NCBI GenBank assembly: GCA_038030265.1
Contig: CM075937.1
Location: forward strand, 682,001 to 746,000
Reading direction: 5' to 3'
Origin: Corythucha ciliata
Lineage: Eukaryota; Arthropoda; Insecta; Hemiptera; Tingidae
Length of the DNA: 64,000 bases
Part shown: positions 46,559 through 55,784 of the stretch, one piece after another
How the letters are laid out: every line of letters begins with the position of its first letter
Numbering within the stretch: the stretch's first letter is position 1
Translations under genes and position numbers: made by a program
The notes under the pieces: model-generated
Database searches by the model: none
The model's input: only the letters and a program-made list of their open reading frames with translations
What the model was told of the DNA's origin: nothing

Positions 46559-47309
46559 TTTCTTTTATAAATAAGGTTGCTCGATAACCTACTTCCACCA
46601 AGGTTAAACCATGCGGTGGCATTAAGGTCAGTACGGGACGAACCGCTGGCTTATGCCTAATTAGCTCCGCTAGTGCAGCTATATCTATTTTACCAGTAGC
46701 TGTTTTAAGGATTGTACCTACAATCGTCCGAACCATACCCCGTAAAAAACGATCAGCTTTTATTTGAAAGACAATTTTTTCATCTTTCTGCAGCCAGAAA
46801 GCCTCCTCTATATTACAAATAAAACGCTTCGTTGAATCAGTTACCTTGCTAAAAAATTCAAAATCAGTTTGTACAGAAAATAAAGCTGCTATTTGGTTCA
46901 ATACAGCCAGTGGTGGCATACAGCGCAGCCAAACGGCCCTGTCTCTATAAAAGGGATCTTTTTGTGTAACGATGGTATAGGCATATCTACGATAACATGC
47001 ATCAAAGCGGGCATGTGCGCCATCTACTACTGGCCGAATGGCGGTAATGCTGATATCAGATGGCAAAATCCGATTCATCTTATAGACCAAATGGGCAGGA
47101 TCTATCCGTGCCATGCAATCAAAATGGGCTACTTGTTGCGTGGCATGCACCCCTTTGTCTGTTCGACTGCTACCTGAAATCGCAACCGGTCTCGATAGCA
47201 GCTTGCCAAGTGCGGCTTCTACTACTTGTTGCACAGCAAGTGCATTTTTTTGAATCTGCCAACCACTATAGGCTCTACCAAAATAGGCAATGTATATGAA
47301 ATAACGCAT
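46548..47309 (-). CDS. truA: tRNA pseudouridine(38-40) synthase TruA
   Basis: The 253-residue protein has FIYIAYFGRAYSGWQIQKNALAVQQVVE at the start. SGSSRTDKGVHATQQVAHFD near 55-75 carries the catalytic aspartate. RCYRYA-like ARFDACYRRYAYTI and RFLRGMVRTIVGTILK follow. It makes pseudouridine in the anticodon arm of several tRNAs. It overlaps mnmE by 11 bp on the same strand, so the two tRNA-modification genes form one unit. Intact. Confidence 0.95.
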   Translation of the reverse strand: MRYFIYIAYFGRAYSGWQIQKNALAVQQVVEAALGKLLSRPVAISGSSRTDKGVHATQQVAHFDCMARIDPAHLVYKMNRILPSDISITAIRPVVDGAHARFDACYRRYAYTIVTQKDPFYRDRAVWLRCMPPLAVLNQIAALFSVQTDFEFFSKVTDSTKRFICNIEEAFWLQKDEKIVFQIKADRFLRGMVRTIVGTILKTATGKIDIAALAELIRHKPAVRPVLTLMPPHGLTLVEVGYRATLFIKENES

Positions 47310-47758
47310 GAGATGATTTAACCTAACCTATAGCACGGCAAGTATATTATTTTTCCCTGAATTTTTTACACTATTATACCCTGATCTACTCGATCAACCT
47401 TCCACACATAGATTCTGCAATTTACCATAAAGAAATGGAGCATGCACTAGGGTCAATGTTTTGCATAAATTAGGGTGTGTCGTCAATTAAGGTATTAATA
47501 TAATTACAGCAGCAAATTTAATTGCTTCCAAAAAATATTTGTATCCGTTTACTTAAGCACCAAGTTTTTTTATTGGTGGCCATTAAGCTTTTTAAGTTGA
47601 CGAAATTCGAACAAATATGATTAATATGATATATATATTGATATTTATCAAAATACACTCGCACTAAGTTGACGCCATTGTTTGAACTTTATCAATTTTA
47701 TTCCCTCTGTGTTATGGCTTTATCCTTTAGGGCATAAAGCATACCTACAAAGATTTTT
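47310..47758. other. Repeat-bearing intergenic region
   Basis: About 450 bases lie between truA and the ankyrin-type lipoprotein gene. It holds the solo hairpin-element end at 47559-47602 and the motif AAGTTGACGCCATTGTTTG at 47666, which is also found (AAGTTGCCTCCATTGCTTG) at 40123. No gene seen. Confidence 0.45.
47559..47602 (-). repeat. Solo left end of the hairpin-element family
   Basis: Read on the minus strand it is CGTCAACTTAAAAAGCTTAA, then TGGCCACC, then AATAAAAAAACTTGG. This is the left flank and terminus of copies A and B. The opposite terminus and the hairpin are absent. Confidence 0.65.
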
Positions 47759-47759
47759 A

Positions 47760-48629
47760 TCAACAAAAACTGTGTCTTTTAGTTTTAACACGAGATTTGT
47801 CACATCTTGTTATCTTCATTGTTTTCTTTAGTTTTGCTGTTATCTCATCCGATTTCCGCTTGTACTCAGTATAATTTTCGCTAATACTCAATTTATTAGA
47901 CCGATCAATGCCGGCTATATAGGATAATACAGTTCTACCTCGACTGTTTTTTATGCAGGGATCTGCACCATAATATATTAAAAGATCTATCATTGCTTTT
48001 GCCTTATCGGGTGTAATGTCGTTAGATACGAGACAGTTGGATACTACTATCTCTAATAGTGTAAATCCATAACCATCTTCCATATTCGGATCCACTTCCC
48101 ACCAAAGTAGTACGAGATCAAGTTCCCTTAGTTTTCCATATGTTATTAGTGCGTCTATTAGTGGGCCCGTTACCATACATCTTGTTTCAGGATCTATTGT
48201 ATTTGGATCTAGACCTTGATTAAGCATATTGGTTAGCCTTTCTATCGAAAAATCATTTCGCCAAACAGCATCAAAAATGTCACTAAAACTTTGTTTTTTG
48301 AAGGGTTTCTTATTCGATACCAAACCTATTGGGTCCGTCTCTATTGCACTAAGAATCGATTTTTTATCTATATTCAATATGGGATGTATAGCATTATTAG
48401 TTAGCCTAAGCATCCCCTTATTTGCCGATAAATTCGTATTATTATGCAGACTAAGCGTACCTGTTTGATTTCCCGTTTTAAGGAGAGCACCTGCCGCTAA
48501 CCATGCCGCTAACTCTGTCATAAAATCTATACCTAACTTTTGTCTTCTATCGGCACAAGCAGACAAGGCATTAAAACTTAATAGTACAATAGATAGCGCT
48601 ATCTTAGTATTTCTTGTATATATTTTCAT
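47760..48629 (-). CDS. Ankyrin-type lipoprotein, third relative of the tandem pair
   Basis: The 289-residue protein starts MKIYTRNTKIALSIVLLSFNALSACADRRQKLG. This has the same spacing, lipobox (LSAC) and post-lipobox motif as the ankyrin lipoproteins at 30.7 and 32.3 kb. Ankyrin-like repeats lie at about 110-250, including YGFTLLEIVVSNCLVSNDITPDKAKAMIDLLIYYGADPCIKNSRGRTVLSYIAG, which ends like copy 2 of the pair. The linker is short and lacks the Thr-rich run. I infer a dispersed paralogue. Confidence 0.75.
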   Translation of the reverse strand: MKIYTRNTKIALSIVLLSFNALSACADRRQKLGIDFMTELAAWLAAGALLKTGNQTGTLSLHNNTNLSANKGMLRLTNNAIHPILNIDKKSILSAIETDPIGLVSNKKPFKKQSFSDIFDAVWRNDFSIERLTNMLNQGLDPNTIDPETRCMVTGPLIDALITYGKLRELDLVLLWWEVDPNMEDGYGFTLLEIVVSNCLVSNDITPDKAKAMIDLLIYYGADPCIKNSRGRTVLSYIAGIDRSNKLSISENYTEYKRKSDEITAKLKKTMKITRCDKSRVKTKRHSFC

Positions 48630-49043
48630 AGGATTGATTATTTATTAATGTAAACTCATGAATCACCACTAAGCAGCATTACTTCAAATATAGCCTATAT
48701 ATTCATTTTGAATATTGAACATTTTGTTTAAAATTTAATTAATGCAATAAAGAAAAAGGAGAATAGTTCATACAAAAAAATAAATATAACTATAAAACAT
48801 CTTTGTTTTCTATATAAGGCATCTCGAAGGTTATAAACAATATTGATAAAAGGGGGGATTATAGGGCGTATCGACCAGTTAACCAACTTACTCTATTAGA
48901 TCAAAATAATTTCCCATAGTTGTGTATAATGTGCTAATTTTGCGTAAATTTAGATGGGTTCTAGAACCAATCATCCAACATATGCGCCTATGCCCATGGT
49001 AGTGCATGCGTTTGGACTTATTTGTTGTTAATTATAAACATCT
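48630..49043. other. Gene-free region between divergent lipoprotein and antiporter genes
   Basis: These 414 AT-rich bases carry promoters for both divergent genes. No repeat end or RNA gene is evident. TAATTTTG at 48935 is listed separately as a possible promoter element. Confidence 0.4.
48935..48942 (+). promoter_or_regulatory. Possible Bacteroidota -7 promoter element for the antiporter gene
   Basis: TAATTTTG fits the TAnnTTTG consensus of Bacteroidota housekeeping promoters. It lies about 100 bp before the start codon. No clear -33 TTTG partner is seen. Confidence 0.28.
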
Positions 49044-50531
49044 ATGCACTTAGTCCCAGAAAGCTTACTTATTGCTGGTTCTTTTTTACTTTTCCTGAGT
49101 ATTGTTATTACCAAGCTATCTACCAGATTAGGTATTCCAGCGTTGATTATTTTTTTATTGGTAGGTATGGCAGCAGGCCATGAAAAATTGGGAAACATTG
49201 ACTTTCACAATCCTATAGCTGCCCAATTACTGGGTGCCATTACCTTAAGTTTAATTCTTTTTACAGGAGGAATAGAAACGGAGTATAAGCATATACGGCC
49301 TATTCTTTGGAATGGTATATTGCTGGCAACGGTAGGTATTCTCATTACCACTTTTAGTGTGGGCCTATTTATTTGGGGCATTACAGCGTTCTGGGGGGGG
49401 AATATACAATTCACTTTATTGGAAGGATTGCTTATGGGTTCGATTGTTGCCTCTACAGATGCAGCGGCTGTCTTTGCCATTATTCGCGCTAAAAACATGC
49501 ACCTCAAGGCCAATCTTAGCCCTATGTTGGAATTAGAGTCTGGTAGCAACGATACCATGGCATGGTTTTTAATGTTTTTATTTAAAACTTTACTGATCAC
49601 CAACCAGGCCATTAGCCCCATGGCAGCTATTTTGACCTTTATTCAAGAAATGGTTGTCGGCGGATTAGCTGGTCTATTGGTTGGTAAAATCATGCTTCTA
49701 TTGCTTGATACACTTCGCCTTGCCAACCGTTCGCTTTACCCAGGTTTGATGCTCGCTGTAGTGATTTTTACCTACTCGGCTACACATTTTTTACATGGCA
49801 ATGCTTTTTTAGCGGTTTACCTTGTGGGATTAATCTTAGGCAATAAAGATTTTCCACACAAAAAAAGCATCATTCAATTTTGCCAAGGGATTTCTTGGTT
49901 GATGCAAATCATTATGTTTATTACCCTTGGGCTACTCGTTTATCCTGCTAAACTTATACCTATAGCCGGGATTGGCCTTTTGCTTTCCATCTTTTTAATG
50001 TTTGTAGCGCGCCCATTGAGTGTTTTTATTTCATTGTTTTTTTCTAAAACACTAAAATTAAACCACAAGATTTTTATCTCTTGGGTTGGGCTTAGAGGGG
50101 CTGTGCCGATTGTATTTGCTACCTATCCATTATTGGATAATATCCACCAAGCAGATGTAATTTACCATATTGTTTTTTTTGTGGTGCTTACTTCTATCTT
50201 GTTTCAAGGTACCACGCTTTCGCCCCTTGCTAAGTGGTTGCAATTGGAAGCACCAAAAGTAGAAAAGCGTGAACCTAGTATTCAACTATCGAAAGAAGTG
50301 GATAGTGAATTAATGGAGGTGGTTGTTCCGGAAGATTCTCCTGCTATTGGTAAAAGAATCGTACAGTTGAGTTTTCCAGAAAATAGCTTGATTGTGCTGA
50401 TAAAACGGGATGGTGTATATGTGATTCCCAGGGGTGATACCGTTATTACTGCCTTTGATTTGCTGATGATTATGGCAGAAAAAAAGCAAGCCATTCATAC
50501 CATAAAAGCGCAACTAGGTATAGTACATTAG
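49044..50531 (+). CDS. Monovalent cation/proton antiporter with C-terminal TrkA-C domain (CPA1, CvrA/NhaP2-like)
   Basis: The 495-residue protein has about 12-13 membrane helices to residue about 395, with LGIPALIIFLLVGMAAGHE and GSIVASTDAAAVFAIIRAKNMHLKANLSPMLELESGSNDTMAWFL. The latter holds the conserved aspartates of CPA transporters. A cytoplasmic TrkA-C/RCK-C domain closes it (about 415-490, VVPEDSPAIGKRIVQLSFPENSLIVLIKRDGVYVIPRGDTVI). It likely exchanges K+ or Na+ for protons. It lies 83 bp upstream of lpdA on the same strand. Confidence 0.88.
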   Translation: MHLVPESLLIAGSFLLFLSIVITKLSTRLGIPALIIFLLVGMAAGHEKLGNIDFHNPIAAQLLGAITLSLILFTGGIETEYKHIRPILWNGILLATVGILITTFSVGLFIWGITAFWGGNIQFTLLEGLLMGSIVASTDAAAVFAIIRAKNMHLKANLSPMLELESGSNDTMAWFLMFLFKTLLITNQAISPMAAILTFIQEMVVGGLAGLLVGKIMLLLLDTLRLANRSLYPGLMLAVVIFTYSATHFLHGNAFLAVYLVGLILGNKDFPHKKSIIQFCQGISWLMQIIMFITLGLLVYPAKLIPIAGIGLLLSIFLMFVARPLSVFISLFFSKTLKLNHKIFISWVGLRGAVPIVFATYPLLDNIHQADVIYHIVFFVVLTSILFQGTTLSPLAKWLQLEAPKVEKREPSIQLSKEVDSELMEVVVPEDSPAIGKRIVQLSFPENSLIVLIKRDGVYVIPRGDTVITAFDLLMIMAEKKQAIHTIKAQLGIVH

Positions 50532-50614
50532 CTGGTTTTTAACTATAATTGTCTACCGTCGCAAAAGGTATCGCTTTTGCACATGCATATATATCCTTAA
50601 AGTAAACAATTTAT

Positions 50615-52009
50615 ATGTCTCAGGAGTATGATCTTATTGTAATCGGAAGTGGTCCCGGTGGATATGTTGCTGCTATTAGAGCGGCTCAGTTGGGCATGCA
50701 AGTCGCTGTTATAGAGCAAGAAGCACTTGGTGGCGTTTGTCTAAACTGGGGTTGCATTCCGACAAAAGCTTTATTAAAAAGTGCCCAAGTATTTGACTAC
50801 TTTAACCATGCTGCAGCTTATGGTATTGAAGCAATCGAGGCTAAACCCAATTTTGGGGCTATTATAAAGCGGAGTCGGGATGTCGCTGCTACTATGTGCA
50901 AAGGGATTCATCATCTTTTTAAAAAGCATAAAATTACCCTTCTAGAAGGGCGGGGTAAACTACTCCCTCATGGTACCGCCGCGCTTACCACACCAGCAGG
51001 TACTACTGCTCTCTACCGTGCCCAGCATATTATCTTAGCAACGGGTGCAAGAAGCCGTCAGTTGCCCCATTTGCCTATCGATGGATCCCATATTATAGGC
51101 TATAGAGAGGCACTTGCGCGCACTACGCAGCCCGCCTCTATAGTCATTGTAGGAGGGGGGGCAATTGGATGTGAATTTGCCTACTTTTACCATACAATAG
51201 GCACAAAAGTTACGCTGGTAGAATGTAATCCCTATTTACTGCCACTTGAGGATGAAGCGATATCCAAACAAGTCCTAAAATCCTTTATAAAAAAAGGCAT
51301 GGAAGTCTATACGGCTGCCGAAGTTACTCAAGTAGAAGTGGGCAATCAATCATCTACTGTACATATTGCTACCCAATCTGGCCCTTTGCAGATTGAAAGT
51401 GACCTAGTCCTCTCTGCCGTTGGCGTTCAACCTAATATAGAAAACATAGGTTTAGAGGAGAATGGCATCCTTATGGAAGCAGGCAAGGTTGCGGTAGATG
51501 CCTATTATAGGACCAATTGTAGTGGCGTCTATGCGATTGGAGACCTTGTTAAAGGGCCTGCTTTGGCCCATGTCGCTTCAGCAGAAGCCATTATTTGTGT
51601 AGAAAAAATAGCTGGGCTTACACCAGAGGCGTTGGATTATAATAACCTACCCTCTTGTACCTATACACAGCCTGAAGTAGCTTCTGTAGGTTATACAGAA
51701 AAAGCTGCAAAAGAGGCAGGTTATAAGATTAAAGTAGGCATTTTTCCATTTTCTGCTTCTGGAAAAGCACAGGCAGCTGGTACACCAGAAGGGCTTGTAA
51801 AAGTTATTTTTGATGCCCAGTATGGCCAGTGGCTTGGTGCACATATGGTCGGTGCCCATGTGACAGAAATGATTGCAGAAGTAATTGTCGCACGTAAATT
51901 AGAAACTACTGCTTATGAGATTCAAAATAGCACCCATCCACATCCTACCATGTCAGAAGCCATTATGGAAGCAGTAGCTGCTGCTTATGGGGAAGTCATT
52001 CATCTGTAA
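50615..52009 (+). CDS. lpdA: Dihydrolipoamide dehydrogenase (E3)
   Basis: The 464-residue protein has an FAD-binding start (YDLIVIGSGPGGYVAAIRAAQLG) and the redox-active disulfide GGVCLNWGCIPTKALL. The NAD site is VIVGGGAIGCEFAYFYHTIG. YAIGDLVKGPALAHVASAEA and the C-terminal HPHPTMSEAI with the active-site histidine complete it. It reoxidises the lipoyl arm of E2 in 2-oxoacid dehydrogenase complexes or the glycine cleavage system. Its E2 partner candidate lies 47 kb away at 2.8 kb. Confidence 0.95.
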   Translation: MSQEYDLIVIGSGPGGYVAAIRAAQLGMQVAVIEQEALGGVCLNWGCIPTKALLKSAQVFDYFNHAAAYGIEAIEAKPNFGAIIKRSRDVAATMCKGIHHLFKKHKITLLEGRGKLLPHGTAALTTPAGTTALYRAQHIILATGARSRQLPHLPIDGSHIIGYREALARTTQPASIVIVGGGAIGCEFAYFYHTIGTKVTLVECNPYLLPLEDEAISKQVLKSFIKKGMEVYTAAEVTQVEVGNQSSTVHIATQSGPLQIESDLVLSAVGVQPNIENIGLEENGILMEAGKVAVDAYYRTNCSGVYAIGDLVKGPALAHVASAEAIICVEKIAGLTPEALDYNNLPSCTYTQPEVASVGYTEKAAKEAGYKIKVGIFPFSASGKAQAAGTPEGLVKVIFDAQYGQWLGAHMVGAHVTEMIAEVIVARKLETTAYEIQNSTHPHPTMSEAIMEAVAAAYGEVIHL

Positions 52010-52098
52010 TCATATGCGTGCTATGCATAGTTACCATAAAATCCAGGTTACTATTCAAAAAAGATTAGGCCTCTTTCGAAACTATATTAAATATCCTG

Positions 52099-52128
52099 TA
52101 TATTTGGGTAGTATGGTTTTTAGCTTTG
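52099..52128 (+). promoter_or_regulatory. Two candidate -7 promoter elements before the crotonase gene
   Basis: TATATTTG (52099-52106) and TAGCTTTG (52121-52128) both fit TAnnTTTG. They lie 105-134 bp ahead of the start codon. Which, if either, is used cannot be told. Confidence 0.3.
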
Positions 52129-52232
52129 AAAATAAAATGGGGTATTAAAGTTGTGTAGATAGAAAAATTGCAATGTGTTTAGTATTGCATACTGGTTGGT
52201 TAATTAAGCTATAAAACAAATTTGCGTCCAGC

Positions 52233-53015
52233 ATGGAAAAAACAGAGTCATTACAAAGTAATTTAGAAGATGGTATTTTAACCATCACTTTTAAAGCCGA
52301 TTCAAAATCCTTTACTTTAACAGATAAAAGACTGATTGAATTGCGCAATGTCATTCAAGAGGTCTATGACGATGATGCGATAGAGGGTGTAATTATTACT
52401 GGAGAGGGAGAAGAAATCTTCTCCTTAGGCACAGAGGTTTCTGAGTTGCTCAAGTTAAGTGAATTAAATGCAAGAAAATTTGCAGAAAACGGTCAAGAGG
52501 TATTGGCTTTTATAGAAAACTGTCCCAAGCCTATTTTAGCTGCTATTAATGGCTATGCCTTAGGCTCCGGCTTTGAGCTAGCATTGGCTTGCCATTTCCG
52601 ATTTGCTTCTGAAAATGCTATATTTGCTTTTCCAGAAATTGCTTATGGTGTGATTCCTGGATTTGGTGGTACCCAACGGTTGACCCAGTTATTGGGCAAG
52701 ACTAAAGCATTGGAGTATCTAATGACTGGTAAGCGCATTGATGCAGAGGATGCAGAACGGATGGGCTTGGTGAGTGAAGTGGTCAGCTATAAGGAAGAGA
52801 TGCTGAAAAAGGCTAAAAAGTGGCTTACCTCTATTGCAAATAATGCAGACTTAGCATTGGGTATGTTGGTAACTTGTGTGAATGCAGCTGAAAATCCAGA
52901 TGAAAATGGATTTCAAACAGAAGCAAATGGTTTTGCCAACTGCTTTAAAGCAGTGGATCTGAAAGAAAAACTTATGAAGCTTGTTGATAAAAAAGCGCTT
53001 CTGGCTATGAAATAG
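52233..53015 (+). CDS. Enoyl-CoA hydratase/isomerase (crotonase) family protein
   Basis: The 260-residue protein covers the crotonase fold. ENCPKPILAAINGYALGSGFELALACHFRFASENAIFAFPEIAYGVIPGFGGTQRL contains the oxyanion-hole glycines and the catalytic-type glutamates (FPEIAYGVIPGFGG). SLGTEVSELLKL precedes it. The N-terminus is slightly unusual (MEKTESLQSNLEDGIL). No other beta-oxidation gene is visible in the window. It may be an orphan hydratase with another CoA substrate. Confidence 0.88.
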   Translation: MEKTESLQSNLEDGILTITFKADSKSFTLTDKRLIELRNVIQEVYDDDAIEGVIITGEGEEIFSLGTEVSELLKLSELNARKFAENGQEVLAFIENCPKPILAAINGYALGSGFELALACHFRFASENAIFAFPEIAYGVIPGFGGTQRLTQLLGKTKALEYLMTGKRIDAEDAERMGLVSEVVSYKEEMLKKAKKWLTSIANNADLALGMLVTCVNAAENPDENGFQTEANGFANCFKAVDLKEKLMKLVDKKALLAMK

Positions 53016-53165
53016 CCTTATTATGTGTATATTTGTAAGGTTGATCCTATGCCACATGGGTTTTAAGCTGCATGCGGCTGGTTTTTGTCCCCTTAGTGGT
53101 GCTTCGGTATCCCATATTACATCAAAGACTAATAAGTATTTTGTAGAAAATAAATCTTTAACATT

Positions 53166-53888
53166 ATGATAACGCGTAACTACTTAAATAGATTTTTGGT
53201 AACCGGCATTTTTTATCTTCCTGCATTGGGCTTGACAGGGTGCAATGGTGCTAGACAACTTGGCCTTGTTAACACGTTAGCAGGCTCCAGCGAAGTAGTT
53301 CAGGGTAGCTCTCTGGAAGAGAAAAAAACCAATAGCCTTCATTCTGAAGGTTCTACTGATAAAAAAGCAGTCCAAAATGATTTTCCTATAGCTGATACAT
53401 TTGTTAATGTTGCTGGTAAGTTTGGTGAGCTTAGTATGGGTGTTGTTGGAGCTATAGTTGGTGGGGGAGCGGGTGCTATTGGAGCTGGTATTTATGCTGC
53501 TTGTAAAGGTGCGTCTATTTCCGAAGGTATAGCAGGTGCTGCTTCTAAAGGTGCTGACCTTATTGCTTCTTGTAGTGCTCCTGTTGGTAAATATGCTTTT
53601 GAAGGGACTGCTCGTGTTCTAGTATGGGGTACTCCATATCTTGTTGGCTTTACTAAGTGGACTGCTTCTAATGCTTATTATGGCGCTCAATATGCTGCTT
53701 CTGCTATTTACAATGGCGTAGTTGATACCCATCAATACTTCACCAATCAAAGCGATATTTCAAGTCCAGATGAGGCCAATGATAAGGAAGGTATTGAGCT
53801 GAAAGATTATTCTATACCTGCTCAAGGTGAAAAGGGCAAATGCCCTTTAGGACTTCATATTAGTGGCAGATTTATAGTATTAACTTAA
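53166..53888 (+). CDS. Gly/Ala-rich putative lipoprotein, unknown family
   Basis: The 240-residue protein has a signal segment ending LGLTGC, a good lipobox, followed by NGARQLGLV. A polar linker (about 35-75) precedes a Gly/Ala-rich hydrophobic stretch (MGVVGAIVGGGAGAIGAGIYAACKGASISEGIAGAASKGADL, in parts about 95-140). A Tyr/Ala-rich region (YYGAQYAASAIYNGVV) follows. It may insert into a membrane. The ARQLG motif after the cysteine recalls the ankyrin lipoproteins. No family recognised. Confidence 0.6.
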   Translation: MITRNYLNRFLVTGIFYLPALGLTGCNGARQLGLVNTLAGSSEVVQGSSLEEKKTNSLHSEGSTDKKAVQNDFPIADTFVNVAGKFGELSMGVVGAIVGGGAGAIGAGIYAACKGASISEGIAGAASKGADLIASCSAPVGKYAFEGTARVLVWGTPYLVGFTKWTASNAYYGAQYAASAIYNGVVDTHQYFTNQSDISSPDEANDKEGIELKDYSIPAQGEKGKCPLGLHISGRFIVLT

Positions 53889-53990
53889 TAAGTATATTTT
53901 ATTTTGATATTCAATAGAATAACTTATTAGCTTAATATTATTTTTTTGCTTAATAAACTGGCAGAAATCTAATTTTTATCCTGCTTGATA

Positions 53991-54160
53991 CCGTTCAAAT
54001 TAGTGGTAAAAAAGGATTTTGTCTCTTATGCGTCAACTTTAAAAAGCTTAATGGACGCCGATAAAAAAACTTGGCATTTCAGTAAACTGGTAGCATTTGG
54101 ACGAGTGGTTTTGGAGCATTTTACTGTATGCCAAACTTTTTATCGACGGCCGTAGGCGAA
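53991..54160 (+). repeat. Hairpin element copy B (internal hairpin lost)
   Basis: It shares the left flank (CCGTTCAAATTAGTGGTAAA onward) and left terminus (ATGGACGCCGATAAAAAAAC, then TTGGCATTTCAGTAAA) with copy A. The right terminus is TTTACTGTATGCCAAACTTT, then TTATCGACGGCC. The middle is a short unrelated stretch instead of the 90-base hairpin. It is either a deletion derivative or a simpler form. Confidence 0.8.
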
Positions 54161-54408
54161 GACAGGAATTTTTTTGCCTTTAGCCAATGGAGCCAAATGT
54201 AAGCAATTGCCTTCCCTAAGGCTACGCGGGCTACTTCTAGGCCCATGGGCATTAAAGATGCTGCTTGCCACGCAACGATAAGCTGAATTTTCTGATCGCA
54301 ACTTTTATTAAAGTTTGTTTTTTCTTTTAACTAAAAGTTAAATGGTTTTACCTTATGGCATAGCGTATAATTTACTATAGAACCTATATAGTAAGTATAA
54401 CTAATAAA
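54161..54408. other. Gene-free remainder between repeat copy B and the duplicated lipoprotein gene
   Basis: A 60-codon minus-strand open frame without ATG crosses 54120-54310, but it resembles nothing I know. The right end is AT-rich and likely holds the promoter of the next gene. Confidence 0.35.
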
Positions 54409-55473
54409 ATGAAAATAAACAATACCTTAAAATACTTAATTTTTTGTTTCCTTTTATTCGGATTAACTGGATGTAATCGAGTTGCAGACATTCGACCAAA
54501 TTGCTCATTCAAAACAGAAGAAAAGGGATCGTCGGCTAATCCTCAAGATGACAAGCATGCTATTATGGAGTTCTGGGAAAAAAAACCTCTAGTTCGGCGG
54601 AGCGAATTTATTTCTAATTTTATGGGGTTGTCGGAAAAAGCATTTCTAAATGAATGGGATAAGTATATTGCTAAGCTTTTATTATTTTTTTTTATGTATA
54701 CTTTTGATTTTGGCTTTGATATGCCTCAGAGTAGTTCTGATTCAATGGATACTAGAATGCCTCAAATGATGGCGGATTCTATGTTGTATATGGCTGCTCC
54801 TGTTGTGAAGAATTCTTTAAAGCATCAAGCAGCGGAGCTTAGGAAAACTTTGCATAATTTCATCGTCAATCCTGACCATTTCATTAATAGGCTAACTGCA
54901 AGTTGTCAGACTGTTAGCAATGCCTCTGATTTTACTTCTGGTGCTGATATGAATAATAATGTTCATTTCATGGATTCTACTAAAAAAGTATACCTAGGTG
55001 TAATAGACAATTATACTGCTAAGCTTTTATTGTGTTTTTTTATGTACACTTTTGATTTTGGGTTTGATATGCCTCAGAGTAGTTCTGATTTAATGGATAC
55101 TAGAATGCCTCAAATGTTGGCGGCTTTTATGTTGTATGTGGCTGATCCTGTTGTGAAGCTTTTTGTTAAGCAACAAGTAGCAAAGTTCAGAAAGTTGTGC
55201 TTGGATTATCTTGCTGGTCGTGATTTTATCGATCGTTTTAGCAATCTGGAGGGTGTTTTTAATGCGCCTCATTTGGGCCTTTCTATTGGTAAGTCTGTTG
55301 TTGGCGGATTTGTGCGTGGTATAAACTATATTAAGTTATGTGTTAGTCATGCTACGTGGCCGACTCTTGGTACGAAGTATAATCATATGCATACCCATAA
55401 GGCATGTAATACTGCTTTTTACAATGTTGCTGAGCGTATAAAAGCCTTGATGCGGCGTATCTCTTTAATTTAA
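54409..55473 (+). CDS. Lipoprotein with an internal 116-codon-spaced duplication
   Basis: The 354-residue protein has a signal segment ending FGLTGCN, a lipobox. Two copies of a module follow at about residues 86-150 and 202-267: AKLLLFFFMYTFDFGFDMPQ with SSSDSMDTRMPQMMADSMLYMAAPVVK, and AKLLLCFFMYTFDFGFDMPQ with SSSDLMDTRMPQMLAAFMLYVADPVVK. The corresponding DNA (from 54673 and 55021) is highly similar. The C-terminal 75 residues are unique. Function unknown; hydrophobic modules suggest membrane contact. No family recognised. Confidence 0.6.
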   Translation: MKINNTLKYLIFCFLLFGLTGCNRVADIRPNCSFKTEEKGSSANPQDDKHAIMEFWEKKPLVRRSEFISNFMGLSEKAFLNEWDKYIAKLLLFFFMYTFDFGFDMPQSSSDSMDTRMPQMMADSMLYMAAPVVKNSLKHQAAELRKTLHNFIVNPDHFINRLTASCQTVSNASDFTSGADMNNNVHFMDSTKKVYLGVIDNYTAKLLLCFFMYTFDFGFDMPQSSSDLMDTRMPQMLAAFMLYVADPVVKLFVKQQVAKFRKLCLDYLAGRDFIDRFSNLEGVFNAPHLGLSIGKSVVGGFVRGINYIKLCVSHATWPTLGTKYNHMHTHKACNTAFYNVAERIKALMRRISLI

Positions 55474-55784
55474 TACACGATCCTACCTGTGGCTGGCAAA
55501 AATTAGCTAGGCTACAACTGGGCCCCTTGGCGCTCCTGACCAACAGCATTTTAAATAAATCAAAATAAAATAGACTGGCTCAACAAAACGAGCCATACTA
55601 GATGATTGGTCTTCATAATTTTTTTTGTAAATTTATACCTTAATAAGGCAAGGCTAGCTATTCAGCACAGCACTTGCCATAGAAGTCGTATATTTAATTT
55701 CATTTTTTAACCACGTAAACAATACCAAATATTTAGTTTAGTAGCTGTTTTTACGTAACAATATAAAGTCAATACCTCCTCCTT
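55474..55784. other. rpsA upstream region
   Basis: These 311 bases contain the small hairpin TGGCTC-AACAAAAC-GAGCCA (55576-55595), followed by an AT-rich tract. It could terminate the lipoprotein transcript. No gene seen. The rpsA promoter should lie in the right half. Confidence 0.35.

Noticed and set aside
54120..54310. Minus-strand 60-codon frame with a hydrophobic stretch
   Set aside because: No ATG, no known family, and its end runs into repeat copy B.
54673..55160. Assembly-style duplication artefact
   Set aside because: The two units differ at scattered bases and both keep the reading frame, so a real duplication is likelier.
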